This document shows positions 17,077-25,472 of a DNA stretch of 64,000 nucleotides, in pieces. A program made the position numbers and the translations under genes. Source of the stretch: Acidovorax sp. KKS102 (GTDB lineage Bacteria > Pseudomonadota > Gammaproteobacteria > Burkholderiales > Burkholderiaceae_C); assembly GCF_000302535.1 (NCBI RefSeq), contig NC_018708.1, positions 2,728,001-2,792,000 of the forward strand. The letters are read 5' to 3'. Position 1 is the first letter of the stretch. Each line of letters begins with the position of its first letter. Under the pieces are notes generated by a model. It searched no databases. It was given only the letters and a program-made list of their open reading frames with translations, and was not told where the DNA came from.

Positions 17077-18923
17077 GCCACATGCTCCGGCAATTGCAGG
17101 GTGAATGTGCTGCCCAGGCCCTCGGTGCTGTCAAAACCCAGCGTGCCACCCAGGGCCTCGGCCAGCTTGCGGCTCAGGTGCAGGCCCAGGCCCGTGCCCT
17201 CGTGGTGGCGGCGGTCTGCACTTTCTACCCGCGAAAACGCCTCGAACAGCCGGGGCTGCTCCTGCAGCGGTATGCCCGGGCCGGTGTCCTGCACACGCAG
17301 TTGCACCGCGCGGCCGGTGGGCAGCTGCAAATCCTGCAGCACCACATCCACCCGCCCCTGTTGCGTGAACTTGATGGCGTTACCCACGAGGTTGATGAGA
17401 ATCTGACTGAGCGCGCGCCGGTCGGTGAGCAGCAAGACATCGACCGGCGGCGTGTGCACCGCAAAAGCCAGGCCCTTGCGCCGTGCCTCCATTTCCAGTG
17501 TCGCAGACACTTCTTCGATCAGGGTCTTGCAATCCACGCGCTCCAGATTCAGCGTGACCTTGTTGGCGCTGAGCTTGGCCACATCCAGCAGATCGTTGAT
17601 GAGCGACAGCAGGTGCTTGGCGCCTGTCTGCACGATGCGCAGCTGCTTTTCCTGCTCGGCATTCAGCGGTCCGGGCAGCTGCATGAGCAACGTGCCGGTA
17701 AAGCCGATGATGGCGTTGAGGGGCGTGCGCAGCTCGTGGGACATGCTGGCCAGAAAACGGTCTTTCACCAGGGCCGCGTTCTCCAGCTCCAGGTTCTTGT
17801 CGCGCAGCACCTGCTCGATGCGCTTGCGCTCCGTCACATCACGGATGGCGCTGGAGACAAACAGGCCCTCCTCTGTCTCCAGCGGGCTCAGGCTGATCTC
17901 CACCGGGAACTCGCTGCCGTCCTTACGCAAGCCATGCAGCTCCAGCCCCGCGCCCATGGAGCGGGTGCGTGGCTCGGCAAAAAAATTGCGCCGGTGGTCC
18001 GGGTGCCGGGCGCTGAAGCGCTGGGGCACGAGCAACTCGATGGGCTGGCCCAGCAACTCGTCGCGGCTCCAGCCGAACAGTTTGACCGCCTGCGAGTTGA
18101 CGAGGACGATGTGCCCTTCGCGGTTGACGATGACCATGGCGTCGGGCGCGGCCTCCAGCAGGTCCTTGAACTTCTGGTCCGCACGCTTGCGGTCGGTGAT
18201 GTCGCGGATGGCACTCATCACCATGGTGCCCTCTTCGGTGTCGATAGGGCTCAGGCTGATCTCGACCGGAAACTCTCCACCATCCTTGCGCAGGCCGTGC
18301 AGCTCCAGCCCCGCGCCCATGGTGCGGGTGCGCGGCTGTCCGAAAAACCCGCTGCGGTGGCCCAGGTGGGCGCCGCGGTAACGGTGGGGCAGCAACACCT
18401 CCACCGCCTGCCCCAGCAGTTCAGCACGGGGATAGCCAAACACCCGCTCGGCCTGGGAGTTGACGAGCACGATGCGCCCGGTCACGTTGACCATCACGAT
18501 CGCATCGGGGGTGGATTCGAGCAGATCGCGAAACCGCGCCTCCAGCAGCTTGGCGTCGCGCTGCACCTTGAGCTGTGTGACATCCTTCTTGCTCGACAGG
18601 AAGTACAACACCTGACCACTGGCATCGCGCACGGCCTTCGTCGATACATTGACATGCACCAGCGAGCCGTCCTTACGACGGCGCACCGCCTCTTGCACCG
18701 AGGTGCCCAGGCGCAAGGCCTCCGCCCGAAAAAGGTCCTCTTCGTGCGCGCGGCCCTGGGGCACGATGAGGTCGAGGACGGAGCGCCCCTGCACTTCGGC
18801 CTGCGAATACCCAAAGATCAGCTCGGCCGCCGGATTCCACTCCAGCACCACGCCCTGGGGCGACAGCACCAGCAATGCATCGGGGTTTTGCTCCCAGTAC
18901 GCGGCAGAAAATTCAGTCGCCAT
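17073..18923 (-). CDS. Triple-PAS sensor histidine kinase
   Basis: 616 residues, no transmembrane segment, so a cytosolic sensor. Three PAS domains (about 4-115, 130-250, 252-375) precede the dimerisation H-box SMSHELRTPLNAIIGF (His about 396) and an HATPase with N-box LINLVGNAIKFT and G-boxes DTGPGIP and GTGLGLHLS. PAS2 and PAS3 are near copies: both contain RTMGAGLELHGLRKDG- or RSMGAGLELHGLRKDG-type and EFPVEISLSP stretches. I start at the ATG at 18923, preceded by GAGAGG; an ATG 30 nt further upstream has no good site. First gene of the operon. Confidence 0.92.
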   Translation of the reverse strand: MATEFSAAYWEQNPDALLVLSPQGVVLEWNPAAELIFGYSQAEVQGRSVLDLIVPQGRAHEEDLFRAEALRLGTSVQEAVRRRKDGSLVHVNVSTKAVRDASGQVLYFLSSKKDVTQLKVQRDAKLLEARFRDLLESTPDAIVMVNVTGRIVLVNSQAERVFGYPRAELLGQAVEVLLPHRYRGAHLGHRSGFFGQPRTRTMGAGLELHGLRKDGGEFPVEISLSPIDTEEGTMVMSAIRDITDRKRADQKFKDLLEAAPDAMVIVNREGHIVLVNSQAVKLFGWSRDELLGQPIELLVPQRFSARHPDHRRNFFAEPRTRSMGAGLELHGLRKDGSEFPVEISLSPLETEEGLFVSSAIRDVTERKRIEQVLRDKNLELENAALVKDRFLASMSHELRTPLNAIIGFTGTLLMQLPGPLNAEQEKQLRIVQTGAKHLLSLINDLLDVAKLSANKVTLNLERVDCKTLIEEVSATLEMEARRKGLAFAVHTPPVDVLLLTDRRALSQILINLVGNAIKFTQQGRVDVVLQDLQLPTGRAVQLRVQDTGPGIPLQEQPRLFEAFSRVESADRRHHEGTGLGLHLSRKLAEALGGTLGFDSTEGLGSTFTLQLPEHVA

Positions 18924-19309
18924 GCGGCCCTCTCGCTCCGGGTGGGGCTGCATCGCAGTGCTGGCTGTGCCTGGGTGCGCCCTGCGTTGGCCCCGGTGTC
19001 GGTGTTTTTAGTGTGGGTGGTGAGGGCACACAGCACTTTCACCATGCTATGTACTCAAGCCACCCCTCGCCACATTGCGTTGCCCCAACTCCAAGACAGC
19101 AGGGGTCACGCAATGCGGCGAGAGCGCCGAACCATATTAGGGGGGAACGCGGCAAAACTCCAACACTGAAGTGCCAAGGCTGCAACCCATCGCGATCCAC
19201 TGCAAAGCGCAAGGGCCACGCCCCAAACAAAAAGCCCCCGAACCCATCAAGGATCAGGGGCATGAACACGTCACCGGCCGCCCCGTGTGGGTGGCGGCGC
19301 TGTGCGGTC
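18924..19309. other. 386-bp gap between the kinase operon and icd
   Basis: Holds the upstream region of the leftward kinase operon and the icd terminator at 19228-19262. No gene with convincing codon pattern or ribosome site was seen on either strand. Confidence 0.6.
19228..19262 (-). terminator. Intrinsic terminator of icd
   Basis: On the minus strand GCCCCTGA ... TTCGGGGGC forms a stem and is followed by TTTTTG, placed about 50 bp past the icd stop. Confidence 0.75.
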
Positions 19310-20569
19310 TTACATGTTGTCGATCATGACCTGTCCGAACCCGGAACAGCTCACCTGGGTGGCGCCTTCCATCAGGCGGGCAAAGTCGTAGGTCACCTTC
19401 TTGGATGCGATCGACTTCTCCAGCGAGCTGATGATCAGGTCGGCGGCCGCTGTCCAGCCCATGTGGCGCAGCATCATCTCGGCCGACAGGATCTCGGAGC
19501 CAGGGTTGACGTAGTCCTTGCCCGCGTACTTGGGCGCGGTGCCGTGGGTGGCTTCAAAACAGGCCACCGAGTCGGACATGTTGGCGCCAGGGGCAATGCC
19601 GATGCCGCCCACCTGCGCGGCCAGCGCGTCAGAAATGTAGTCACCATTCAGGTTCAGCGTGGCCACGACTGAATACTCCGCCGGGCGCAGCAGGATCTGC
19701 TGCAGGAAGGCATCGGCGATGCTGTCCTTGATGGTGATTTCCTTGCCGTTCTTGGGGTTCTTGAGGCGGCACCAGGGGCCGCCGTCGATGAGTTCAGCAC
19801 CGAATTCTTTCTGTGCCAGCGCATAGGCCCAGTCGCGGAAGCCGCCTTCGGTGTACTTCATGATGTTGCCCTTGTGCACGATGGTCACGCTGGGCTTGTC
19901 GTTGTCGATGGCGTACTGGATGGCCTTGCGCACCAGGCGCTCCGTGCCTTCGATGGAGACGGGCTTCACACCCAGACCGGATGTGTTGGGGAAGCGGATC
20001 TTCTTGACACCCATCTCGTCCTGCAGGAACTTGATGAGCTTCTTGGCCTTGTCGGACTCGGCTTCAAATTCGATGCCAGCGTAGATGTCTTCCGAGTTCT
20101 CGCGGAAGATCACCATGTTGGTCTTTTCAGGCTCCTTCAGAGGCGAAGGCACGCCCTTGAAATACTGCACCGGGCGCAGGCACACATACAGGTCCAGTTC
20201 CTGGCGCAGCGCCACGTTCAACGAGCGGATGCCGCCGCCCACCGGCGTGGTCAGCGGGCCTTTGATGGAGACCACGTACTCGCGCAGTACCTGCAGAGTT
20301 TCGTCGGGCAGCCACACATCGGGGCCATAGACCTTGGTGGACTTTTCGCCCGCGTACACCTCCATCCAGTGGATCTTCTTTTTGCCGCCGTAGGCCTTGG
20401 CCACGGCCGCATCGACCACCTTGATCATGACGGGCGTGATGTCCAGGCCCGTGCCGTCACCCTCGATGAACGGGATGATGGGCTCGTCCGGCACATTCAG
20501 GGACATGTCGGCGTTGACGGTGATTTTCTGGCCTTCGGCAGGCACCACGATGTGCTGGTAGGTGGTCAT
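19310..20569 (-). CDS. icd: NADP-dependent isocitrate dehydrogenase
   Basis: 419 residues, the bacterial homodimeric Icd length. TCA-cycle enzyme converting isocitrate to 2-oxoglutarate and CO2. Motifs: [13 protein letters not shown] (near 34), the substrate loop [24 protein letters not shown] with the serine of the IRSLN motif (target of AceK-type phosphorylation in enterics), YTEGGFRDW, and the signature [19 protein letters not shown]. Start at the ATG at 20569 ([13 protein letters not shown]); upstream codons are outside the family. Single-gene unit with its own terminator. Confidence 0.95.
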   Translation of the reverse strand: MTTYQHIVVPAEGQKITVNADMSLNVPDEPIIPFIEGDGTGLDITPVMIKVVDAAVAKAYGGKKKIHWMEVYAGEKSTKVYGPDVWLPDETLQVLREYVVSIKGPLTTPVGGGIRSLNVALRQELDLYVCLRPVQYFKGVPSPLKEPEKTNMVIFRENSEDIYAGIEFEAESDKAKKLIKFLQDEMGVKKIRFPNTSGLGVKPVSIEGTERLVRKAIQYAIDNDKPSVTIVHKGNIMKYTEGGFRDWAYALAQKEFGAELIDGGPWCRLKNPKNGKEITIKDSIADAFLQQILLRPAEYSVVATLNLNGDYISDALAAQVGGIGIAPGANMSDSVACFEATHGTAPKYAGKDYVNPGSEILSAEMMLRHMGWTAAADLIISSLEKSIASKKVTYDFARLMEGATQVSCSGFGQVMIDNM

Positions 20570-20794
20570 GGGTGGGAAGTCTCCGGTATGCGCCGAGTCT
20601 GATTCGGTCGATGAGGGGCAAAGCGAGGAAAAGAGGCACCGCCACAGGCGTGGCAGTGTGGTTTCAAACCATTCTAATGACAAAAAATTTCGTCGAAGAC
20701 CCTGTCAACGGGCCGCGCGCTGCTATCGTTGCGAATGGAGCCGTACGGAATTCGTCCGGCCCTTCAACCTTCGTTCACACTGGAAACGGCATAT

Positions 20795-20998
20795 ATGAAA
20801 AAACTCCTCGCTGTCCTCGTGGCCGGTCTGTTCACTGCTGGTGCTTTTGCACAGGCACCCGCAGCCGCCCCTGCCACCACCACTCCTGCAGCCGCTCCCA
20901 TGACGGCCCAGGCAGCAGCTCCGGCCACCAAGAAGGTCGCCAAGAAAAAGACCCACAAAAAGGTCGCCAAGAAGAAAACTGCCCACAAGGCCGCCTGA
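20795..20998 (+). CDS. Small exported Ala/Lys-rich protein
   Basis: 67 residues. Signal peptide MKKLLAVLVAGLFTAGAFAQ (cut after AFA), then an Ala/Pro/Thr stretch (about 20-44), then a strongly basic tail of KKVAKKKTHKK type. Function unknown; proteins of this composition recur in Burkholderiales and may coat DNA or envelope polymers. ATG at 20795 is chosen because the signal peptide starts there. Closed by a terminator at 21061. Confidence 0.75.
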   Translation: MKKLLAVLVAGLFTAGAFAQAPAAAPATTTPAAAPMTAQAAAPATKKVAKKKTHKKVAKKKTAHKAA

Positions 20999-21060
20999 AC
21001 CAGCTTTGCAAGGCCTGACGTACCCGCCACTGGGCCCGCAGGCCTTCGCTGATTCAAAAC

Positions 21061-21082
21061 CGCCCGCTCCTGCGGGCGTTTT
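21061..21082 (+). terminator. Intrinsic terminator after the Ala/Lys-rich gene
   Basis: CGCCCGC-TCCT-GCGGGCG followed by TTTTC, 62 bp past the stop. Confidence 0.8.
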
Positions 21083-21196
21083 CTTTGGTGCTGCAGACGC
21101 CCTGCGCACCGCCTGAACTTTTCGCGACCGCTGCAGTCCGTCTCTGGCGCAGTTGCCGCACTTCGTGTTGTCTCTTTTTGCCAGAAAGCCCCGCCC

Positions 21197-21736
21197 ATGA
21201 CCGCCTCACGCGCCCTCCCAGCCTTCCCGCTCGCCGCCCTGCGCGGGGCGACCGGTGTTCCAAGCCGCGCCCGCCGCGCCGTCGGGGCCTGGTGTGCTGG
21301 GCTGGTGGTGGGCGCACTGGCGGTGCCCGCCGGGGTCGCCCAGGCGCAGGAAGGTCCCCAGATGAACCTGCGGCGCGTGGAGCTGACCGCTGGCATGCAC
21401 CGCATCGACGCACAGGTCGCCCTCACCCCGCAGGAGCGCCAGACGGGCCTGATGTACCGCAAGGAAATGCCCGCGCACGAGGGCATGCTGTTTGTGTTTG
21501 AACAGCCCTCGCAGCAGTGCTTCTGGATGAAGAACACCTTGCTGCCGCTCACGGCGGCCTTCATTGCCGATGACGGCACCATCGTGAACCTGGAGGACAT
21601 GAAGCCCCAGACACTGGATTCGCACTGCTCGGCCAAGCCCGTGCGCTACGTGCTGGAGATGAACCAAGGCTGGTTTGCCAAGAAGGGCATCAAGGCGGGG
21701 GCGAAACTCGGCGGGACCCCGTTTGCCCGGCAGTAA
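21197..21736 (+). CDS. DUF192-family exported protein
   Basis: 179 residues with a long basic N-region and hydrophobic core (AWCAGLVVGALAVPAGVAQAQ, cut near 51). The mature domain is DUF192: VALTPQERQTGLMYRKEMPAHEGMLFVF ... CFWMKNTLLPLTAAFIADDGTIVNLEDM. The FWMKNT motif is the family hallmark. Periplasmic; molecular role not established. Faces sodB and shares a bidirectional terminator with it. Confidence 0.87.
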   Translation: MTASRALPAFPLAALRGATGVPSRARRAVGAWCAGLVVGALAVPAGVAQAQEGPQMNLRRVELTAGMHRIDAQVALTPQERQTGLMYRKEMPAHEGMLFVFEQPSQQCFWMKNTLLPLTAAFIADDGTIVNLEDMKPQTLDSHCSAKPVRYVLEMNQGWFAKKGIKAGAKLGGTPFARQ

Positions 21737-21748
21737 TGCACGCGGCTG

Positions 21749-21803
21749 CTGACGCTATATTTTCAATAGCATCACAGGCATGATTCACTAGCGCATCCAG
21801 CCG
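21749..21803. repeat. Short palindromic element, copy 4
   Basis: GACGCTATATTTTCAATAGC, then CAGGCATGATTCACTAGCGC and ATCCAGCC, antisense to the consensus. Lies just past the DUF192 stop, before the shared terminator. Confidence 0.7.
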
Positions 21804-21828
21804 AAAAGACTTCAACTTTTCTGCGGAG

Positions 21829-21862
21829 CAACAAAAAACGGCCCTCGGGCCGTTTTTTGTTG
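21829..21862. terminator. Bidirectional terminator between DUF192 gene and sodB
   Basis: A 34-bp perfect palindrome: arms of 16 bp (AACAAAAAACGGCCC-type and its complement) around TC. Both strands give a G:C stem followed by six T, serving both convergent genes. Confidence 0.9.
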
Positions 21863-21908
21863 TCAGGGCGATGTGGGCAGAGCTCCCCACCGCGACTGCC
21901 TGTAGCGA

Positions 21909-22490
21909 TCAGGCGAAGTTGGCTTCAGCAAACTTCCAGTTCACCAGCTTGTCGAGGAAGGTTTCGACGAATTTGGGACGCATGTTGCGGTAGTCGATGT
22001 AGTACGCGTGTTCCCACACGTCCACCGTCAGCAGGGCCTTGTCGGCCGTGGTCAGGGGCGTGCCGGCGGCGCCGGTGTTCACGATGTCCACGCTGCCGTC
22101 GGCCTTCTTCACCAGCCAGGTCCAGCCCGAACCGAAGTTGCCCACGGCGGACTTCACAAAGGCTTCCTTGAAGGCGGCGTAGCTGCCCCACTTGGCATTG
22201 ATGGCGGCAGCCAGAGCGCCCGAGGGCTCACCGCCACCTTGGGGAGCCATGCAGTTCCAGAAAAAGGTGTGGTTCCAGATTTGCGCAGCGTTGTTGTAGA
22301 TGCCGCCGCTCGACTTCTTGACGATCTCTTCGAGCGTCATGGATTCGAACTCGGTGCCCTTTTGCAGGTTGTTGAGGTTCACCACGTAGGCGTTGTGGTG
22401 CTTGCCGTGGTGGTACTCCAGGGTTTCCTGGCTGTAGTGCGGGGCCAGGGCGTCGATGGCGTAGGGCAGCGGGGGAAGGGTGTGTTCCAT
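21909..22490 (-). CDS. sodB: Superoxide dismutase [Fe]
   Basis: 193 residues. Dismutates superoxide in the cytoplasm. Metal ligands are visible: His27 (EYHHGKH), His74 (IWNHTFFW), Asp157 and His161 ([11 protein letters not shown]). The [10 protein letters not shown] stretch is typical of iron rather than manganese enzymes. ATG at 22490 ([15 protein letters not shown]) begins the family; upstream codons in the same frame are the leader region. Single gene with terminator at 21829. Confidence 0.95.
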   Translation of the reverse strand: MEHTLPPLPYAIDALAPHYSQETLEYHHGKHHNAYVVNLNNLQKGTEFESMTLEEIVKKSSGGIYNNAAQIWNHTFFWNCMAPQGGGEPSGALAAAINAKWGSYAAFKEAFVKSAVGNFGSGWTWLVKKADGSVDIVNTGAAGTPLTTADKALLTVDVWEHAYYIDYRNMRPKFVETFLDKLVNWKFAEANFA

Positions 22491-22701
22491 GGTGGTGTTT
22501 CCTCGTGGTTTGAAATTCTGGGATGCCGTCTGCAACGCGGGCTTTCCTGAGCAATGCAGTCGGACACAGCGCGAAGGGGGCATTGTAGGAACATCAGGTG
22601 ACCTGTGCAGCATGTGGGCTCCCGGATTCCACCCGCAGCGCCACAAACCGCCCATGTCCTACAGGCGGGCTGCCAGCCGCCCACCGTCCTGCACGATCCG
22701 G

Positions 22702-24027
22702 TTACAAAAGCCGGGGCTGCGACACCGTCACATCCACAGCCCCATCGGCCAGCGTGGCCCGCAGTGCGTCGCCCGGCTGGGCCTGACGGATGCTGGTGAC
22801 GGCCTGGCCGCTGGTGTCGGTCAGCAGCGCATAACCGCGCTGCAGCACGAGGCGCGGGTCCAGCAATTCCAGCCGCAGGGCGGCACGCTCCAGCCGCTCG
22901 GCGTTCTGCGCCACGCTGCGTTGCAGAGCCTGGGGCAATTGGGCCTCCAGCGCTTGTTGGCGCTGCGCCAGGCGCTGCATTTTCAGGAGCACTCCATGGC
23001 GCATGCGCTGCGCAAGGCGCGCCAGCTGCAACTGCTGGCGCGCCACCAGGCCCGAGGGGCGTCCCAGGCGGGCGGCGGCCTGGTCCAGCCGCTGATGGCG
23101 GGTATCGAGCTGGCGCTGCACGCCATCGCTAAGGCGGCCTGCGAGCAACTCCAGCGCTCCCAGCCAGACTTCGCGCGGCTGGGCCACCAGCTCGGCCGCC
23201 GCCGTGGGCGTGGGAGCGCGCAGGTCGGCGCAAAAGTCGGCGATGGTGAAATCCGTCTCGTGCCCCACCCCGCTGACCAGGGGCACCGGGCTTTGCACGA
23301 TGGTGCGGGCCAGTTGCTCGTCGTTAAAGGCCCACAGGTCCTCGATGGAGCCGCCCCCACGCACCAGCAGAATCACGTCAATGGGTGGATTGGGATTCGA
23401 ATCACCCCCCTGCGCCCGCCCCGCTTGCGCCAGTAGATACAGTTTTGATAGCGCCGCAATGATCGACGGCGGGGCGGCCACACCCTGCACCTGCGCGGGC
23501 ACCAGCACCACCGGAATGTGCGGCACCCGGCGGCGCAACGCCGTCACCACATCGTGCAACGCAGCCGCACCCGCCGAGGTGACCAGGCCAATGCCGCGCG
23601 GCTGCAGCGGCAGCGGGCGCTTGCGCGCCGTGTCGAACAGGCCTTCGGCGTCGAGCTGCGCCTTCAGGCGCAGGAACTGCTCGAACAGCGCGCCCTGCCC
23701 CGCACGCTGCATGCTCTCCACGATGAACTGCAGATCGCCCCGCGCCTCATACACACCGAGGCGCCCGCGCACTTCCACCAATTCGCCATCGCGCGGCGAA
23801 AAGTCAAGCAGCGTGGCTGCGCGGCGGAACATGGCGCAGCGCAACTGCCCGTTGGCGTCCTTGATCGAAAAATAACAATGACCGCTGGACGCGCGCGAGA
23901 AGCCCGTGATCTCGCCGCGCACCGCGACAGGATTGAAGCGCGCCTCCAGAGCGTCAGCAATGGCGCGGCACAGCGCGCCAACTTCCCAGATACGGGGCGC
24001 CGCTGCTGGGCTTGAGCGGTCAAACAT
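22702..24027 (-). CDS. xseA: Exodeoxyribonuclease VII large subunit
   Basis: 441 residues. Catalytic large subunit of ExoVII, which degrades single-stranded DNA to oligonucleotides. N-terminal OB-fold (VRGEITGFSRASSGHCYFSI), then the catalytic core with TSAGAAALHDV, VQGVAAPPSIIAAL, RGGGSIEDLWAFNDE and GVGHETDFTIADFCADLRAPTPTAAAE; C-terminal coiled-coil (about 280-400). xseB is not in the window. Divergent from exbB. Confidence 0.95.
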   Translation of the reverse strand: MFDRSSPAAAPRIWEVGALCRAIADALEARFNPVAVRGEITGFSRASSGHCYFSIKDANGQLRCAMFRRAATLLDFSPRDGELVEVRGRLGVYEARGDLQFIVESMQRAGQGALFEQFLRLKAQLDAEGLFDTARKRPLPLQPRGIGLVTSAGAAALHDVVTALRRRVPHIPVVLVPAQVQGVAAPPSIIAALSKLYLLAQAGRAQGGDSNPNPPIDVILLVRGGGSIEDLWAFNDEQLARTIVQSPVPLVSGVGHETDFTIADFCADLRAPTPTAAAELVAQPREVWLGALELLAGRLSDGVQRQLDTRHQRLDQAAARLGRPSGLVARQQLQLARLAQRMRHGVLLKMQRLAQRQQALEAQLPQALQRSVAQNAERLERAALRLELLDPRLVLQRGYALLTDTSGQAVTSIRQAQPGDALRATLADGAVDVTVSQPRLL

Positions 24028-24379
24028 GAGAAATGGCGCGCGTTGGCGTGGCGCCCCCCATGCGAGTACTCCACAGTTTCGGGCCAGCGGGAGCTGCCTT
24101 CAACCCAGACACCCCAATCGGCCGCAAAACACGAGAACACGTGCAAGTTGTTGATTTATATATGTTTTTCATTGCACAATTTTTCATCAATCTGTTGCAA
24201 GCACGGCGCGGAGCCACTTTGCGGGGCTGCGGATGTGGGTTGCCCACAAAGTTATCCACAGTTTTTGTGGGTGAGCGCAACGAGGGGAAGCGTGCGCGAT
24301 AACGTAACGGTTTGTGACGCAGTGGCCGCCACAAGCTGGGCCATAATCGCCGATTGCTTTCATCTGCGCGGAGAGAGAT
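24028..24379. other. 352-bp divergent region between xseA and exbB
   Basis: Contains an AT-rich stretch (about 24140-24195, TTGATTTATATATG) suitable for a leftward xseA promoter, and a DnaA-box hairpin at 24243-24271. No convincing gene; short open frames here lack ribosome sites and codon bias. Confidence 0.55.
24243..24271. promoter_or_regulatory. Perfect DnaA box inside an inverted repeat
   Basis: TTATCCACA (24252-24260), identical to the high-affinity DnaA 9-mer, lies between 8-bp arms CCCACAAA (24243-24250) and TTTGTGGG (24264-24271). Function inferred only from the motif. Confidence 0.5.
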
Positions 24380-25027
24380 TTGCTGTCCATCATACAAGCC
24401 GCAGGCTGGCCCATCTGGCCCCTGATCGCGTGTTCCGTCCTGGGACTGGCACTGATTTTTGAACGTTTTCTGGCCCTGAAAACGGCCCGCGTGGCCCCCC
24501 CCAAACTCCTCGACGAAGCCATCACGGTGTCGTCCAAGGCCCTGCCCACCCCCGATGTGGTGAACCAGCTGGCCCAGAACTCGGCCCTGGGCGAAGTGCT
24601 GGCCAGCGGTCTGCGCACCCTCAACAGCAACCCCCAGTGCAGCGAAACCGACCTGCGCGCCGCGATGGAAGGTACAGGCCGCGCAGTGGCTCACCGGCTG
24701 GAGAAGTACCTGTCGGCCCTGGCCACCATCGCCTCGGCCGCGCCGCTGCTGGGCCTGCTGGGCACCGTCATCGGCATGATCGAGATCTTTGGTTCGCAAG
24801 CCGGCGGCGGCGGTGTGGGCCAGGCCATGGGCGGTGGCAACCCGGCACAGCTGGCACATGGCATCTCGATTGCGCTCTACAACACGGCATTTGGCCTGAT
24901 CGTGGCCATCCCCTCCCTGATCTTCTGGCGCTACTTCCGGGCCCGCGTGGACGCGTATCTGCTCACGCTGGAGCTGGCTTCGGAGCAGTTCGTTCGCCAC
25001 ATGCTGCGCCTGCGCAAAGCCAAATAA
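24380..25027 (+). CDS. exbB: MotA/TolQ/ExbB proton-channel family protein
   Basis: 215 residues, three transmembrane helices expected (about 5-27, 105-130, 150-175). The conserved core ATIASAAPLLGLLGTVIGMIEIF and the C-terminal helix GISIALYNTAFGLIVAIPSLIFW are ExbB/TolQ signatures. With the next gene it forms an inner-membrane proton-driven motor; being next to lpxK, it may energise envelope functions rather than classic TonB uptake. Starts at a TTG (24380) after GGAGAGAG; no in-frame ATG exists upstream. Confidence 0.88.
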   Translation: MLSIIQAAGWPIWPLIACSVLGLALIFERFLALKTARVAPPKLLDEAITVSSKALPTPDVVNQLAQNSALGEVLASGLRTLNSNPQCSETDLRAAMEGTGRAVAHRLEKYLSALATIASAAPLLGLLGTVIGMIEIFGSQAGGGGVGQAMGGGNPAQLAHGISIALYNTAFGLIVAIPSLIFWRYFRARVDAYLLTLELASEQFVRHMLRLRKAK

Positions 25028-25032
25028 GCGCC

Positions 25033-25467
25033 ATGAACTTTCGCCCCCGCGCCAAGGATGAGCCCGAGATCAACCTGATCCCGTTCATCGACGTGCTGCT
25101 GGTGATCCTCATCTTTCTGATGCTCACCACCACCTACAGCAAGTTCACGGAGCTGCAGCTCACCCTGCCCGTGGCCGATGCCGAGCAACAGCGCGACCAC
25201 CCCAAGGAAGTGATCGTGTCGGTGGCCGCAGACGGCCGCTACGCCGTCAACAAGACCGGCGTGGAAGGCAAGAGCGTGGATGCCATCGCGCAGGCGCTTC
25301 GCACCGCCGCCACCGCTGGCCGTGACAGCGTGGTCATCATCAGTGCAGACGCCATGTCGCCGCACCAGTCCGTGGTCACCGTGATGGAGGCCGCGCGCCG
25401 CGTGGGCCTCACGCAGATCACGTTTGCCACGCAGTCGTCCGCGTCGGGCCGCGCGGCCAGCCGCTGA
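25033..25467 (+). CDS. exbD: ExbD/TolR family protein
   Basis: 144 residues. Short cytoplasmic N-terminus, one transmembrane helix with the essential aspartate ([20 protein letters not shown], Asp near 23), and a periplasmic domain ending in [20 protein letters not shown]. Pairs with the upstream ExbB-like protein 5 bp away. ATG at 25033; the longer open frame in this phase overlaps exbB and is not real coding. Confidence 0.93.
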   Translation: MNFRPRAKDEPEINLIPFIDVLLVILIFLMLTTTYSKFTELQLTLPVADAEQQRDHPKEVIVSVAADGRYAVNKTGVEGKSVDAIAQALRTAATAGRDSVVIISADAMSPHQSVVTVMEAARRVGLTQITFATQSSASGRAASR

Positions 25468-25472
25468 CGGGC

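Noticed and set aside
17082..19169. 695-codon open frame on the plus strand
   Set aside because: Mirror of the histidine kinase gene caused by high GC at third positions; no ribosome site or domain.
24033..24462. Two short plus-strand frames in the xseA/exbB gap
   Set aside because: They cross the AT-rich promoter stretch and the DnaA-box hairpin and lack ribosome sites.
24637..25467. 276-codon version of ExbD
   Set aside because: The first 132 codons overlap exbB in another frame; real ExbD begins at the ATG at 25033.
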